From: Lentzea pudingi
GTDB lineage: Bacteria; Actinomycetota; Actinomycetes; Mycobacteriales; Pseudonocardiaceae
Length of the DNA stretch: 64,000 nt
Direction: 5' to 3'
Assembly: GCF_014646255.1 (NCBI RefSeq)
Contig: NZ_BMNC01000021.1
Span: forward strand, 55,547-119,546
In this document: one piece after another, positions 1 through 9,088 of the stretch
How the letters are laid out: each line of letters begins with the position of its first letter
Position numbering within the stretch: position 1 is the first letter of the stretch
Made by a program: the position numbers and the translations under genes
The notes under the pieces: generated by a model
The model's database searches: none
The model's input: only the letters and a program-made list of their open reading frames with translations
What the model was told of the DNA's origin: nothing

Positions 1-816
1 GAGGACCTCGTTGGCCGTGCGGATGCCGTCGGGCGTGAAGTCGTTGTGGCACCGGACCGTCTTGCCGTCGAGGTGGTGCCGGGCCTGCGTCGTCAGCCCG
101 TCCGGCAGCACCATCAACGGTCCGGGCACACCGGATTCGAGCAGGCGAGGTGACCGGACAACCGTGATCTCCTGTGCTGCCAGCGAGTCGTTGAGCGTCA
201 GGTAACCCTGCGAGGTGAGGACGGGATTGCTGTACGCGTCCGGCAGCACCCCGGCACGTTCCCAGTTCAAGCCGGCCAGCTGGAGCGCCTTCGCGACAAC
301 GCGGGCCAGCGGACGGCCGTCGTCCAGGTCGTTGCCCGCCAAGGCGAACCGCGTGGTCCACTGCCGCGGCTCGGTGCCGAGCCGGGCCAGAATCGCCGCA
401 GCCTGGTTCGCGATCATCGGCAACGCGGGCTGCGGGATCTTGCCGTACCGGCGGACGTGCTCGACCCACTCGGCGGCCCACGGGCGGGACAGCAACCCGT
501 GCTCGCGCAACGCGAACTTCAGCACGGCGTCCGCGGTCGACGACTCCTGCGACGTCGACATGCCGAGTGGCTTGCCGTGCACCGATTCCAGCACCTCGGG
601 CAACGAGCTGCCGTGCGCGCGGATGTGTTCGTCCAGGCGTGCCAACGAGATCTGGCGACGGGCCGGGTGGTCGATCGGCTTGCGCAGCAACTCACCCAGG
701 ACGGTGGCGGTGCTCGCGTCCTCGACGCGGAAGCTGAACGCGGAACGGCCGCCGCCTTCCGCCGTCTCCCGTGCGAGACGCCAGAACTCCGCGAGCTCGG
801 GCTGGTCCATGTTCAC
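1..816 (-). CDS. jetD: JetD-like Wadjet subunit (TIGR02679; DUF3323-DUF2399), runs off left edge
   Basis: The 3' end lies outside the window; 272 codons are visible. The middle part (GNDLDDGRPLARVV followed by AGVLPD) fits the DUF3323/TIGR02679 pattern. The visible C-terminal part aligns with the Toprim-like DUF2399 domain of JetD, the nuclease subunit that cuts plasmid DNA in Wadjet systems. The Toprim motifs look decayed: the family's CENP-type strand reads VVRSPRLLE, with no glutamate, and the GDFDW-type motif reads NDFTPDG, with the second acidic residue replaced by Thr. The gene follows jetABC on the same strand but is separated from jetC by two opposing genes. The start is either this GTG (814-816) or the ATG at 808-810. 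A TAGGGT box six bases upstream favours a leaderless GTG. Family assignment is fairly sure; loss of activity is inference. Confidence 0.72.
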   Translation of the reverse strand, partial: MNMDQPELAEFWRLARETAEGGGRSAFSFRVEDASTATVLGELLRKPIDHPARRQISLARLDEHIRAHGSSLPEVLESVHGKPLGMSTSQESSTADAVLKFALREHGLLSRPWAAEWVEHVRRYGKIPQPALPMIANQAAAILARLGTEPRQWTTRFALAGNDLDDGRPLARVVAKALQLAGLNWERAGVLPDAYSNPVLTSQGYLTLNDSLAAQEITVVRSPRLLESGVPGPLMVLPDGLTTQARHHLDGKTVRCHNDFTPDGIRTANEVL

Positions 817-822
817 GCCACC

Positions 823-828
823 ACCCTA
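823..828 (-). promoter_or_regulatory. Putative -10 box (TAGGGT) of jetD
   Basis: TAGGGT lies six bases before the GTG at 816 and fits the TANNNT -10 consensus at leaderless distance. The same TAGGGTGG string precedes jetA at 9024-9031. No good -35 is seen. Confidence 0.35.
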
Positions 829-881
829 GTTTCCTGGTTCGCCGTGCGCCGATGCCGGTACGACCGCTGGACTCCGCCGCG

Positions 882-927
882 TTCAGCTAGCTCAAGGCCT
901 TGACAGGAGGAGTCCCGAAGCGGACTC
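882..927 (+). promoter_or_regulatory. TetR gene promoter and operator candidates
   Basis: A consensus -35 TTGACA lies at 900-905. An inverted repeat GAGTCC-N6-GGACTC (910-927) sits between it and the ATG at 937, where an autoregulatory TetR operator is expected. A second imperfect palindrome centred on AGCTAGCT lies at 882-895. The -10 is not obvious. Confidence 0.4.
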
Positions 928-936
928 TTCCTAACC

Positions 937-1548
937 ATGAGCGTTCTGCCTAATCGTGATAGGCAAGCCGAACGGCGTGAGGCAACTCGGCAGGAGATCG
1001 TCGACGCCGCGTGGGAGATCGCGCGGCGCGACGGGCTGGGTGCCGTGACGTTGCGCGAGGTCGCGGCCATGATCGGCATGCGGTCGCCGTCGCTGTACTC
1101 GCACTTCGACTCGAAGAACGCGATCTACGACGCGATGTTCGGGCAGGCCTGGACGCTCTACCTCGCCGAGATGCGCGAGCGCCGGCTGCCGGAGGAGCCG
1201 CGCCGGGCGGTGCTGGTCATCGCCGAGCACTTCTTCGCGTTCTCGCTCGCCGACGCCGCCCGCTACCAGCTGCTCAACCAGCACGCCATCCCCGGCTTCA
1301 CGCCCTCGGATGCGGCCTACGCGCCGTCCGTCGAAGTGATGGGCCTGCTGCAGGAGACGTTGCGCGGCCTCGGTGTCACCGACACCGCGGATGCCGACCT
1401 CCTCCTGGCCCTGTGCGGTGGCCTGCTCGACCGGCAACTCGCCAACGAGCCCGGCGGGGACCGCTGGGTGCGTCAGCTGCCGCGCGTGATCGACATGTTC
1501 GCCGACGAAGTCGGCCTGCCCGGACCGTCACTGAGGAGCCCGAGATGA
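937..1548 (+). CDS. TetR-family transcriptional regulator
   Basis: This is a 203-residue repressor. The N-terminal helix-turn-helix (about residues 16-62) contains the typical TetR pattern, with TLREVAAMIGMRSPSLYSHF as recognition region. A C-terminal ligand-binding domain similar to WHG/TetR_C follows. An inverted repeat upstream (910-927) suggests self-repression. Its stop overlaps the start of the next gene (ATGA), so the two form an operon and the regulator probably controls its partner. The pair lies between jetC and jetD, transcribed against both. The ligand is unknown. Confidence 0.9.
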   Translation: MSVLPNRDRQAERREATRQEIVDAAWEIARRDGLGAVTLREVAAMIGMRSPSLYSHFDSKNAIYDAMFGQAWTLYLAEMRERRLPEEPRRAVLVIAEHFFAFSLADAARYQLLNQHAIPGFTPSDAAYAPSVEVMGLLQETLRGLGVTDTADADLLLALCGGLLDRQLANEPGGDRWVRQLPRVIDMFADEVGLPGPSLRSPR

Positions 1549-2285
1549 CCTCCGCCCTTGCCGCCAGACCCCGCACACCCGCACTCGACCGCGACGTCGC
1601 GTTGCGGCTGGCCGAGACCGAGTACGACCGCGTCGCCGCACTGCTCGCCAGTCTGTCCACACAGGACTGGAGCAGGCCCACGGACTGTCCCGCGTGGGAC
1701 GTCCGCGCGATGGCCGCGCACATGCTCGGGATGGCCGAGATGTCCGCGTCGATGCGCGAGAGCATGCGGCAGGTCAAGGCCGCGCAGGCGCGTGGCGGGG
1801 TGTTCATCGACGAGCTGACCGGCCTGCAGGTGGACGAGCGCGCGGACATGGCTCCCGCCGCCATCGCCGCCCGCTACGCCGAGGTGGCGCCGAAAGCGGT
1901 CAAGGCGCGGCGGCGCATGCCGTGGATCTTGCGCAGGCAGAAGATGCCAGCCGCCCAGCTCGTCAACGGGCGTGAGGAGGCGTGGACGCTCGGGTTCCTG
2001 TCCGACGTGATCATGACCCGCGACCCGTGGATGCACCGCACCGACATCGCGCGGGCCACCGGTGCGCCCATGGTGCTGACCGCCGAGCACGACGGTGTGC
2101 TGGTCGACGACGTCGTGCGCGAGTGGTTCGAACGGCTGGGCAGCCCGGTCCGGTTGCGGCTGACCGGGCCCGCGGGCGGCAGTTGGGGCGAGAGCGGTCC
2201 GGAACTGGAGTTCGACGCGGTCGAGTTCTGCCGCGCGCTCTCCGGGCGTGGGACCGCCCCGCTCGACACCGAAGTGCCTTTCTAG
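1545..2285 (+). CDS. Maleylpyruvate isomerase-family mycothiol-dependent protein (TIGR03083)
   Basis: A 246-residue protein of the DinB/MDMPI-like four-helix fold. The N-terminal part carries the family signature WSRPTDCPAWDVRAMAAHM at about residues 43-61. The family includes mycothiol-dependent maleylpyruvate isomerase and many uncharacterised actinobacterial proteins that are thought to use a metal and mycothiol. The exact substrate cannot be read from the sequence. Translation is coupled to the upstream TetR gene (ATGA overlap). The stop codon TAG shares the palindrome CTAG (2282-2285) with the stop of jetC on the other strand, so the two genes converge with a four-base overlap. Confidence 0.82.
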   Translation: MTSALAARPRTPALDRDVALRLAETEYDRVAALLASLSTQDWSRPTDCPAWDVRAMAAHMLGMAEMSASMRESMRQVKAAQARGGVFIDELTGLQVDERADMAPAAIAARYAEVAPKAVKARRRMPWILRRQKMPAAQLVNGREEAWTLGFLSDVIMTRDPWMHRTDIARATGAPMVLTAEHDGVLVDDVVREWFERLGSPVRLRLTGPAGGSWGESGPELEFDAVEFCRALSGRGTAPLDTEVPF

Positions 2286-5200
2286 GGGTCGATCCGGTCC
2301 AGCGCCGCGCCGTCCCACGTGGTCTGCGTGCACGCGACGCCCCGGCCGTTCTTGGGGCGCAGCACGTCGAAGATGTGCATGCGCGGGATCTTGTCCGACA
2401 CGCCCCAGCCGGACGGCCAGGTGATCACCCAGTCCATGTCGAGGTCGACCAGCAGCCCCAGCATGCGCGCGATGGTCGGGTCGTCGAGCCGTTCGAAGGC
2501 CTCGTCCAGCAGCACCAGGCGCAGCGGGTCGAACTCGTCGCTCACGGCGTCGTAGAAGCTCGCCGCCGCCGCGAACAGCGTCACGTACGAGATCAGCCGG
2601 GTCTCGCCGGACGACAGCTGCTTGAGCCGCCGTTCGCGCGGGTTGCCGTCCGGGCCCGTGTCCGCGACGGTCACCGTGAACTGGTGCCACGTCCGGTAGT
2701 CGAGCGCGCGCGACAGGATCTCGGCGTAGCCACCGGAGTGAGTGTCCCGCTCGTTCTCGATCCGTTCGGTGAAGACGCGCCGCAACGTCGCGTCCTGCTC
2801 CGGCGTGCGTTCGCCGAACGGCAGCCGCACCAGCGCAAGCGCTTGCCGCGTCGCGTCGTCCAGCGCGCTCGACGACTTCCACGACAGCTTGACGTGCACG
2901 CCCTGGCTCGACCGGGCCTGGCCGAGCACCTCGTTCATGCGCTTGGTCAGGTCCTCGGCGACGGTGATCTGACCGCGCAGCCACTCGGCCAGGTCGCGGA
3001 TCAGGTAGTCGGCGAAGATGCCCTGGTACTGCTCGTCGAGGAACCCGCGCTGCTCGGCCAGCCTCGTCGTCACCTGGCGGGCGGCGACGGCGACGGGCTT
3101 CGCGCCCTCCTCGCCGGTCACGGTCACGGTGAGCAGGCCCGCGTGCTGTTCGGCGGCGATGTCGTGGCTGCCGGCCAGTGACGTCTGGAGGGCCTGGAGT
3201 CTCGCGATCACGGTCGCCTCGGTGCCGCCACGGCGGTCGGGGGTGTCGGCGACGGCCTGGCGGACCGTGGCTTCCAGGGTGGTACCGGTGGGCTGCGCAC
3301 CCTCCTGGCTCGCGGTGCCGTCGGCCATCTCCGGGAACGCGGCCACCACCAGCCCCGGCGCCCGCACCGTCGCCCCGAAGTTCGCGGACGCCCGCGCGAG
3401 CCCTTCCTCGGACTCGGTGACCTGCGTGGAGTTGGTTTCCAGCAACGCTTCCAGCTTCGCCGCCTGCTCACGTGCGGTCGTGATGCTCTCGCGCACGCCC
3501 TTGAGGTCCACACGCATCTTCTTACGCGACTTCTCCAGCGACGTGAGCTGCTCGCTGATCTCCTTGGCCTCACCGCCGACGGCGTCCGTCAGCTCGGCCA
3601 GCGTCCCGGCCTGCGCCGCGTGGTCGACGCAGCGGGTGTCGGCGTCGGCCTCCGCGGTCTGCCGGTCGGCGACGGCCTCGTGGTAGCGGTGCGAGGCGTC
3701 GGTGAGGTCGGAGATCGTGCCCTGGCAACGCCTCCTCACCGCGTCACCGAGCAGGTCGGCGGTCCTGCGGGCCTCCGCCGCCGCGGACTGGGCCTGGCGC
3801 AGCGCCTCGGTGTCGGACGACAGGTCGGCGTCGCCCGCCTGCCTGGTCAGCTCGCTGCGAGCCGCCTCCAGCCGGGACTGGGCGTCCTCCAGGGCGTCCC
3901 GCAGCTCGAACGTGCGCTGCTGCGCCCGCGCGGCCGACTCCTCGGCGGCCTGGACGCGGCTGTGCTTCGCGATCAGCTCGCCGTCGCCGGGGAACGCCGC
4001 GAGGTGCGCCTCCCAGGTGGCAACGTGTTCGTGGGCGCGGGCCAGTTCGTCCTCGGCGGTGCCGAGCTGGGCGCGCAGATCGGCGAGTTCCTCTTCCAGG
4101 GCACCGATTCGACGGCTGCGGGCGGCCTCCCGCGCGCCCGCGCCGATGAACTCGGCCTCGGGCTTGGTCCAGCGGCCGGTCAGCACGCCCGTGCGCCAGT
4201 CGCCGGTGGTGGTCATGTCGTCCAGCGACACGGCCCGCAGCAGGTCGGCGACGAACGCCTCCGGCACCGGTGAGCCCTCGACGGCCGGCACCAGGTAGTC
4301 GGCCAGCGTCCTGCCCTCGGCCGCGGGCCTCGGCACGGCCAGGACGTCGCTCAGGTCGGCGTCGGCCGGGGTCACCCAGGCGTCCAGCAGACCGCTGGCC
4401 TGCAGCGCGGCTTCGAGCCCCGCGCGTTCGTCGTCGGTCAGCGCCGGCACGAAGTCGACCAGGCGGTAAAAGGGCGCGCCGACCGCGGTGTCGCGGTCCG
4501 CCGACGTGTACTGGCCCGGCACCGGCACGCGCTCGTTGCCCGAACGCAGGCCGACGAGCTCCTCGTCCAGCGTGTCGAGCCTCGTGCGCAGGTCGGTGCG
4601 CTGCTGGGTGAACGCGTGGGCGGCGTCGCGAGCCGTCTGCACGAGCGGGCCGGCCCATTCGCGGGCGCGGGCGCTCAACGCCTTCGCGGCGGCCGGATCC
4701 GCGGTCCGCGGCAGCGTCAACGCCGCGGCGGGACGTTCGTCGAGCAGCGGGCCGCTCGACGTCCACACCTCGACCTGCTCCAGCCAGGTCTGCACGACCT
4801 CGGCCAGCTCCTGCACCTCCTGGTTGCGCATCGACGTCGACTCGGTCGCGCCGAGCTGGGCGTCGCGGGCCTTCTGCCGCAACGACTCGACCTCGCGCTG
4901 CTGCGCGTCCAGGGCGAGCGCCTGCTCGTGCAGGGCCAGCGCGAGCGCACCCCGTTGGCGGGCAAGGGAAGCGATGCCGGACGCCTGGTCGACGACCGAC
5001 GTCAGCGCGGTTAGCACGTCCTCGGTGGCGGCAGCGGGCGGCACGCGGCGTTCGATCGGCAGCGGCCCGGCCTCGGGATCCGGCTTGGCGCGCACGGCCG
5101 CCGTGGTCACCGTGGCCTCGGCGGCCGGGACCTGCGGGACGTCCGGTGCGAGGTCGGGGTCCATGCCCGCGAGGCGCAGGTTCTCGCGCAACGGTTCGCT

Positions 5201-6355
5201 CAGCGCGTCGGCGGCCTGGAGGTCCTCCGCGAGGCGCTGGAGCAGCCGCAGCACGGTGTCGACGGCCGCGTCCTCCTGCGCGCGCTGGCGGTGGGCGGTC
5301 TCGAGAGCGGCGACGGCGGAGGAACGCTTCTCCGCCACCAGGTTCTCGCGCGTCTTCAGGTCCTGCAGGTCGCGGAACGCCGGCAGTTCCTTCAGCGCCG
5401 CGATGGTCTCCTCGGCCTGCTGCTCGCCGGTCTCCATGTCGGTCAGCGCCTGCTCGGACGCCGCGCGCTCCATCCGCGTGAGGTCGAGCTCCTGCGTGAG
5501 CTTCGACTGCTCGCGCTGCAGCCTCGCCACGGACTTCTCGGCGGCCTCCAGCCGTTCGGAGGCGCTGCGGAGGCCGCCGAACGCGTAGTCGCGGTAGGTC
5601 TTGAGGAACGTGCTCAACGCACTGTCCGCAGAGGACAGTCGCACGATGTTCTCGCGGATCGACTCCAGGTCGTCGAACGACGTCGCGAGCTGCTCGACCA
5701 TCGCCTGGTCCAGCGGCGGCAGCGCGTCGCTGAGGATCTGTTCGAGCTGCCCCTCCAGCACCTTCAGGCCGACGTCCGGGTTGCGCAGCGTCCGCTGGAG
5801 GTGCAGCAGGTCGCCGTACCGCGCCGCGGGCACGCCGTAGACGGTCTCGGCGATCTTCGCGCGGAACGCCGGCTCCTCGAACATGCAGTCCGCGCCGATG
5901 AGGTCCCGCAGCTGCGCCGGGCCGTGTGGAACGCGCTCGGCGCCCGCGAGCTGCAGTTCCGTGCCGACGCGCAGGGGCGTGACGAACCGCCACGAGTCCG
6001 TGATGGCCTGCGAGGTCTTCGACGCCTTCACGCCCAGCCCGCACGTCAGGTACTCGTTGCCGCTGTGGTCGGCGGCCTCCCGAACCAGCTCGACCCACGT
6101 GTAGCCGATGCGGTTCGGGCCGCCGTCGTAGTCGTCCAGCATGAGGCGCCGCAGGCTGACCGTGTCGAAACCCTTGGAGCCGACCTGGCGCAGGTCGCCG
6201 TCGAGGCACAGCGGGAGCAGCAGCTCCAGCGTGCGGGACTTGCCGGAACCGTTGGTGCCCTGGAAGATCGCGCGGCCACCGGAGAAGTCGAACGTCTGCT
6301 CGGTGTACTGCCAGATGTTGACCACGCCGCCGCGGTGCAGCCGCCACCTGCTCAT
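2282..6355 (-). CDS. jetC: JetC-like SMC/MukB-type ATPase of Wadjet (TIGR02680)
   Basis: A 1357-residue SMC-like ATPase, the motor of Wadjet. Walker A GTNGSGKS lies at residues 33-40. A very long central region rich in Glu, Ala, Arg and Leu is predicted as two coiled-coil arms around a hinge-like segment. Near the C-terminus come the ABC signature LSSGETRLIS and the Walker B LRLVLLDEAFERLDD, so the ATPase looks intact. In Wadjet, JetABC forms a dimeric condensin that extrudes DNA loops and recruits JetD to cleave small circles. The ATG at 6353-6355 overlaps the jetB stop (ATGA). A longer open frame runs upstream to 7498, but it only shadows jetB. The frame and the N-terminal ATPase motif fix the start. 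Confidence 0.9.
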   Translation of the reverse strand: MSRWRLHRGGVVNIWQYTEQTFDFSGGRAIFQGTNGSGKSRTLELLLPLCLDGDLRQVGSKGFDTVSLRRLMLDDYDGGPNRIGYTWVELVREAADHSGNEYLTCGLGVKASKTSQAITDSWRFVTPLRVGTELQLAGAERVPHGPAQLRDLIGADCMFEEPAFRAKIAETVYGVPAARYGDLLHLQRTLRNPDVGLKVLEGQLEQILSDALPPLDQAMVEQLATSFDDLESIRENIVRLSSADSALSTFLKTYRDYAFGGLRSASERLEAAEKSVARLQREQSKLTQELDLTRMERAASEQALTDMETGEQQAEETIAALKELPAFRDLQDLKTRENLVAEKRSSAVAALETAHRQRAQEDAAVDTVLRLLQRLAEDLQAADALSEPLRENLRLAGMDPDLAPDVPQVPAAEATVTTAAVRAKPDPEAGPLPIERRVPPAAATEDVLTALTSVVDQASGIASLARQRGALALALHEQALALDAQQREVESLRQKARDAQLGATESTSMRNQEVQELAEVVQTWLEQVEVWTSSGPLLDERPAAALTLPRTADPAAAKALSARAREWAGPLVQTARDAAHAFTQQRTDLRTRLDTLDEELVGLRSGNERVPVPGQYTSADRDTAVGAPFYRLVDFVPALTDDERAGLEAALQASGLLDAWVTPADADLSDVLAVPRPAAEGRTLADYLVPAVEGSPVPEAFVADLLRAVSLDDMTTTGDWRTGVLTGRWTKPEAEFIGAGAREAARSRRIGALEEELADLRAQLGTAEDELARAHEHVATWEAHLAAFPGDGELIAKHSRVQAAEESAARAQQRTFELRDALEDAQSRLEAARSELTRQAGDADLSSDTEALRQAQSAAAEARRTADLLGDAVRRRCQGTISDLTDASHRYHEAVADRQTAEADADTRCVDHAAQAGTLAELTDAVGGEAKEISEQLTSLEKSRKKMRVDLKGVRESITTAREQAAKLEALLETNSTQVTESEEGLARASANFGATVRAPGLVVAAFPEMADGTASQEGAQPTGTTLEATVRQAVADTPDRRGGTEATVIARLQALQTSLAGSHDIAAEQHAGLLTVTVTGEEGAKPVAVAARQVTTRLAEQRGFLDEQYQGIFADYLIRDLAEWLRGQITVAEDLTKRMNEVLGQARSSQGVHVKLSWKSSSALDDATRQALALVRLPFGERTPEQDATLRRVFTERIENERDTHSGGYAEILSRALDYRTWHQFTVTVADTGPDGNPRERRLKQLSSGETRLISYVTLFAAAASFYDAVSDEFDPLRLVLLDEAFERLDDPTIARMLGLLVDLDMDWVITWPSGWGVSDKIPRMHIFDVLRPKNGRGVACTQTTWDGAALDRIDP

Positions 6356-7548
6356 GAAACGTTCTCCTCGTCGAACAGGGACCAGCTCGGTACCTCTTGC
6401 ACCACAACGGGTTCCGGTTGTTGCTCTCGTTCCGGGTCGCCGTCGGGGGACGGCAGCCAGCGGTGCGCGGCCGCGCTGACCGACCACGAGCCGTCGTCCG
6501 TCCGCGCGGCCAGTCCCATGCGGCGCAACAGCTCTGTCACCTCGGCGACCAGCCGGTCGAGGTCGTCGGTGAACTGCTTCGACCACGCCGCGGGGTAGTC
6601 CTCGACCAGCCCGGCGCAGACCTCGCGCAGGCGTTCCGCGGTGACGACGTACCGTGCCGGCGCGTCCTCGTCCTCGCTGTCGAGCAGGTCCGGCAAGGCT
6701 AGCAGCGTGATGCGCGCGACCGTCGAGACGCCGGGGAACGACAGGTCGGTCAGGAAGTCCTCGGGGTCGGCGGCGAGCACGCCCTCGACCCGGCACTCGG
6801 TGTGCAGGCCGAAAGCCTGCTCCAGCAACGCCGTTTCCTTGCGCTGGTTGCGGCGCAGCCACTCCGCCTGCTCGTCCGGCAGGTCCGCGTAGAGCACCAG
6901 CGGCGTCTCGACGAGCCTGCGCCGCACCGCGTGCTCGATGCCGCGCGGACCGGGGCGCGCGGCCAGTTCGACGAGGTGCGCCGGGTCCTGGGCCTCGCCG
7001 ACCGGGCCCGTGACGAGCTGGCCCAGCAGGTCGGTGTCGATCGTGATCAGCGCTTCCTGGGGCAGCACGTCCTGCGCGACCGAACCCTCGGTCTCGTGCA
7101 GCACGCCCAAGGAGACGAGGTGGCGCAGGGCCGCGGTGAGCGCACGCCGTTCGGAGATGTCGTCCGGTGCGTCGATGCCCGCTTCCACCGCGGCGGAACG
7201 GATGTCGGCCACGAGCCGGGAGAGCAGCGTCTGGCGGCCGATGCCCGTCAGCACCGCAAGGGTGAGAGCCAGGTACGCGTAGCCGCGCGGGGACATGCTG
7301 AGCAGGCCACGCGTGTCGTCGTTGCCGGGACCCGACTTGTAGAGGCGCGCGAACCGGCGTTCGACGACGAGCCGGTAACCGAGCAGGCCAGCGAACAGGT
7401 CCTGCAGCGTCGCGCGGTGCCGGTAGACGAGGCTGAGCAGCTCGCCGTCCGGGCCGTCGGAACGCAGCAACGGCCTGCGCAGCAACGTTCGCGCGCACCG
7501 CACCACGTTGGCGGCGTCGATGTCGGAGAGGTTGTCCAAGTGGTTCAT
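6352..7548 (-). CDS. jetB: JetB-like Wadjet subunit (TIGR02678, DUF2398)
   Basis: A 398-residue protein matching TIGR02678 in length, composition and operon position between jetA and jetC. In Wadjet complexes JetB is the KITE-type (tandem winged-helix) subunit that bridges the kleisin and the SMC heads. No catalytic motif is expected or seen. Its start overlaps the jetA stop and its stop overlaps the jetC start (both ATGA), so the three subunits are translationally coupled. The N-terminus has a conserved-looking stretch rich in Arg and Leu (ARTLLRRPLL). The longer frame extending to 7947 is a shadow of jetA. Confidence 0.87.
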   Translation of the reverse strand: MNHLDNLSDIDAANVVRCARTLLRRPLLRSDGPDGELLSLVYRHRATLQDLFAGLLGYRLVVERRFARLYKSGPGNDDTRGLLSMSPRGYAYLALTLAVLTGIGRQTLLSRLVADIRSAAVEAGIDAPDDISERRALTAALRHLVSLGVLHETEGSVAQDVLPQEALITIDTDLLGQLVTGPVGEAQDPAHLVELAARPGPRGIEHAVRRRLVETPLVLYADLPDEQAEWLRRNQRKETALLEQAFGLHTECRVEGVLAADPEDFLTDLSFPGVSTVARITLLALPDLLDSEDEDAPARYVVTAERLREVCAGLVEDYPAAWSKQFTDDLDRLVAEVTELLRRMGLAARTDDGSWSVSAAAHRWLPSPDGDPEREQQPEPVVVQEVPSWSLFDEENVS

Positions 7549-9017
7549 CGCTTCAGGGCCACCGTCGCGTCGTGCAGGGTGAGCGTCCCGGCGGCCGACC
7601 TGATCTGGGTCGTCGTGCCGTGGGCGATCTCGAGTTTGAGGCCGCGCACGGGGTCGCTGGCCGATCCGCTGTCGTTCGGCGAGTCGCGCTGGGCCATCGC
7701 GAGCGTCAGCAGCTCGCAGAAGACCTCCAACGCGCCGTGCGTGAGCGTGGTGTTCTCCAGGTTCCCGGCGGCCTTCGTCAGTTCCGCGACGTGCCGCGCG
7801 CGGATCTCGTCCGCCTCCCGCGCCTCCGCGAGCAGCGACTGCTCGGTCATCGGGTCGTCGAGGATCCGGGACGGCCTGCCGCGGCCACCCCGGTCGCCTC
7901 GGGTTCGCACGCTCACGGTGACGTCGCAGACCGGGCCGTCGCGCCACGCCGTGCGCTCGTTGTCCGAGTCGTGTTCGGGCGCGGGGGAGAGGTGGCGGGC
8001 GCTGTAGAGGCCGAACGCGGAGGCGTAGATCTCGTGCGCCTCCTCCCTGGTCGAGTCGTCGAACCAGCGCGCGAGCTTCAGCAGTTCCGCACGTCGTCCG
8101 GGCAGCAGCCCACCACCGGACGTGGCCCTTTTGACGCTCGCCAGGAGACTGCCGATGGCGCGGGCCGTGGCTTCGCGCAGCGCCGTGACCTGCGACGGAC
8201 GGCCGGGACGGTCGACGAACCAGTCCGTCAGCTCCTGCCAGTCCTCCGGCGTGCGGCCGCGGGCGCGTTCGACGTTCTGGCCGAGGTCGGTGCCGAGCAG
8301 GCGCAGGAGCTCGGTGCGGGCCTTCGTGAGCCCTGCCAGCGCCGTGGCGATCGGGGGCGTGAACTTCAGGACGTCCTCGACCACCCGCTGGATGTACTCG
8401 ACCAGCAGGTTCCGGAAGCCCGCGATCTCCTCGGGTGCCAGGTGGTTCCGCGTGACGACCTGGCCGAGGTAGGCGTAGAAGTCGCGGACCGTCGCCGCGA
8501 GCTCGGCGTGCTGCAGGAACAGCGTGGTGACGCGTTCGGCCAGCAGCTCCTTGGTCTTGTCGCCCTCGTTGAGCAGCGCGACGCTGAGCGACCCGCCCAG
8601 CTCGTTGAGGCCGCGTTCGATGGCGGGGAGCAGCTCGCGGGAGACCTCGCGGGCGCCTTCCGGGACGCGCAGCAGCTCGTCGACGTCGCGCTGGACGCGG
8701 ACGGCGAGCTTGGAGACCTGGTAGCGGACGCTGCCGTGCTGGAACTCGGCGATGCTGGCCGCGACGACCTCACGCCGGCCCTGGACGAGGTTGCCCCACT
8801 CGACCAGCTGCTTGAGGCGGTTGATGACGTTCTCGATGCGGCTCTCGCCCTGCTCGACGCGGCCCTCGCGCTCCTGCCCGGCCAGCGCTCCGGCGACCTC
8901 GCCCGCGCTCAGGTCCGCGAGCAGCGTGGAGGTGAACAGCCGCATGATCGCCAGGTACGTGCGCTGATGATCGCGCGCGTCCAGATAGGCGTACAACTTC
9001 AGCCGCTTGTGCTCCAC
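7545..9017 (-). CDS. jetA: JetA-like Wadjet subunit (TIGR02677, DUF2397)
   Basis: A 490-residue protein, full length for TIGR02677. It is the first gene of the operon and corresponds to the kleisin-like subunit of Wadjet. The N-terminal portion resembles a winged helix (YAYLDARDHQRTYLAIMRLF), followed by long helical segments. The start is GTG at 9015-9017, eight bases after a TAGGGT box. cobD runs divergently from 9089. DUF2397/2398/2399 loci correspond, as I recall, to Wadjet type III in the Doron classification; the type number should be checked. This operon gives the locus its identity. Confidence 0.88.
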   Translation of the reverse strand: MEHKRLKLYAYLDARDHQRTYLAIMRLFTSTLLADLSAGEVAGALAGQEREGRVEQGESRIENVINRLKQLVEWGNLVQGRREVVAASIAEFQHGSVRYQVSKLAVRVQRDVDELLRVPEGAREVSRELLPAIERGLNELGGSLSVALLNEGDKTKELLAERVTTLFLQHAELAATVRDFYAYLGQVVTRNHLAPEEIAGFRNLLVEYIQRVVEDVLKFTPPIATALAGLTKARTELLRLLGTDLGQNVERARGRTPEDWQELTDWFVDRPGRPSQVTALREATARAIGSLLASVKRATSGGGLLPGRRAELLKLARWFDDSTREEAHEIYASAFGLYSARHLSPAPEHDSDNERTAWRDGPVCDVTVSVRTRGDRGGRGRPSRILDDPMTEQSLLAEAREADEIRARHVAELTKAAGNLENTTLTHGALEVFCELLTLAMAQRDSPNDSGSASDPVRGLKLEIAHGTTTQIRSAAGTLTLHDATVALKR

Positions 9018-9025
9018 GAGCGGCC

Positions 9026-9031
9026 ACCCTA
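9026..9031 (-). promoter_or_regulatory. Putative -10 box (TAGGGT) of jetA
   Basis: TAGGGT ends eight bases before the GTG start of jetA, a distance compatible with leaderless initiation. The TAGGGTGG string is repeated in front of the separated jetD gene. No clear -35 is present. Confidence 0.35.
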
Positions 9032-9088
9032 ATGCGCGCGCGGGTGTGGTGCGGCGCTACCGTGCCTTCGACGAGCTGGGGAGATGAC

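Noticed and set aside
3744..6407. Long alternative frame within jetC
   Set aside because: Arg-rich shadow without ATPase motifs.
9018..9088. Cobalamin riboswitch before cobD
   Set aside because: The gap is only 71 bases and lacks the B12-box; too short for the aptamer.
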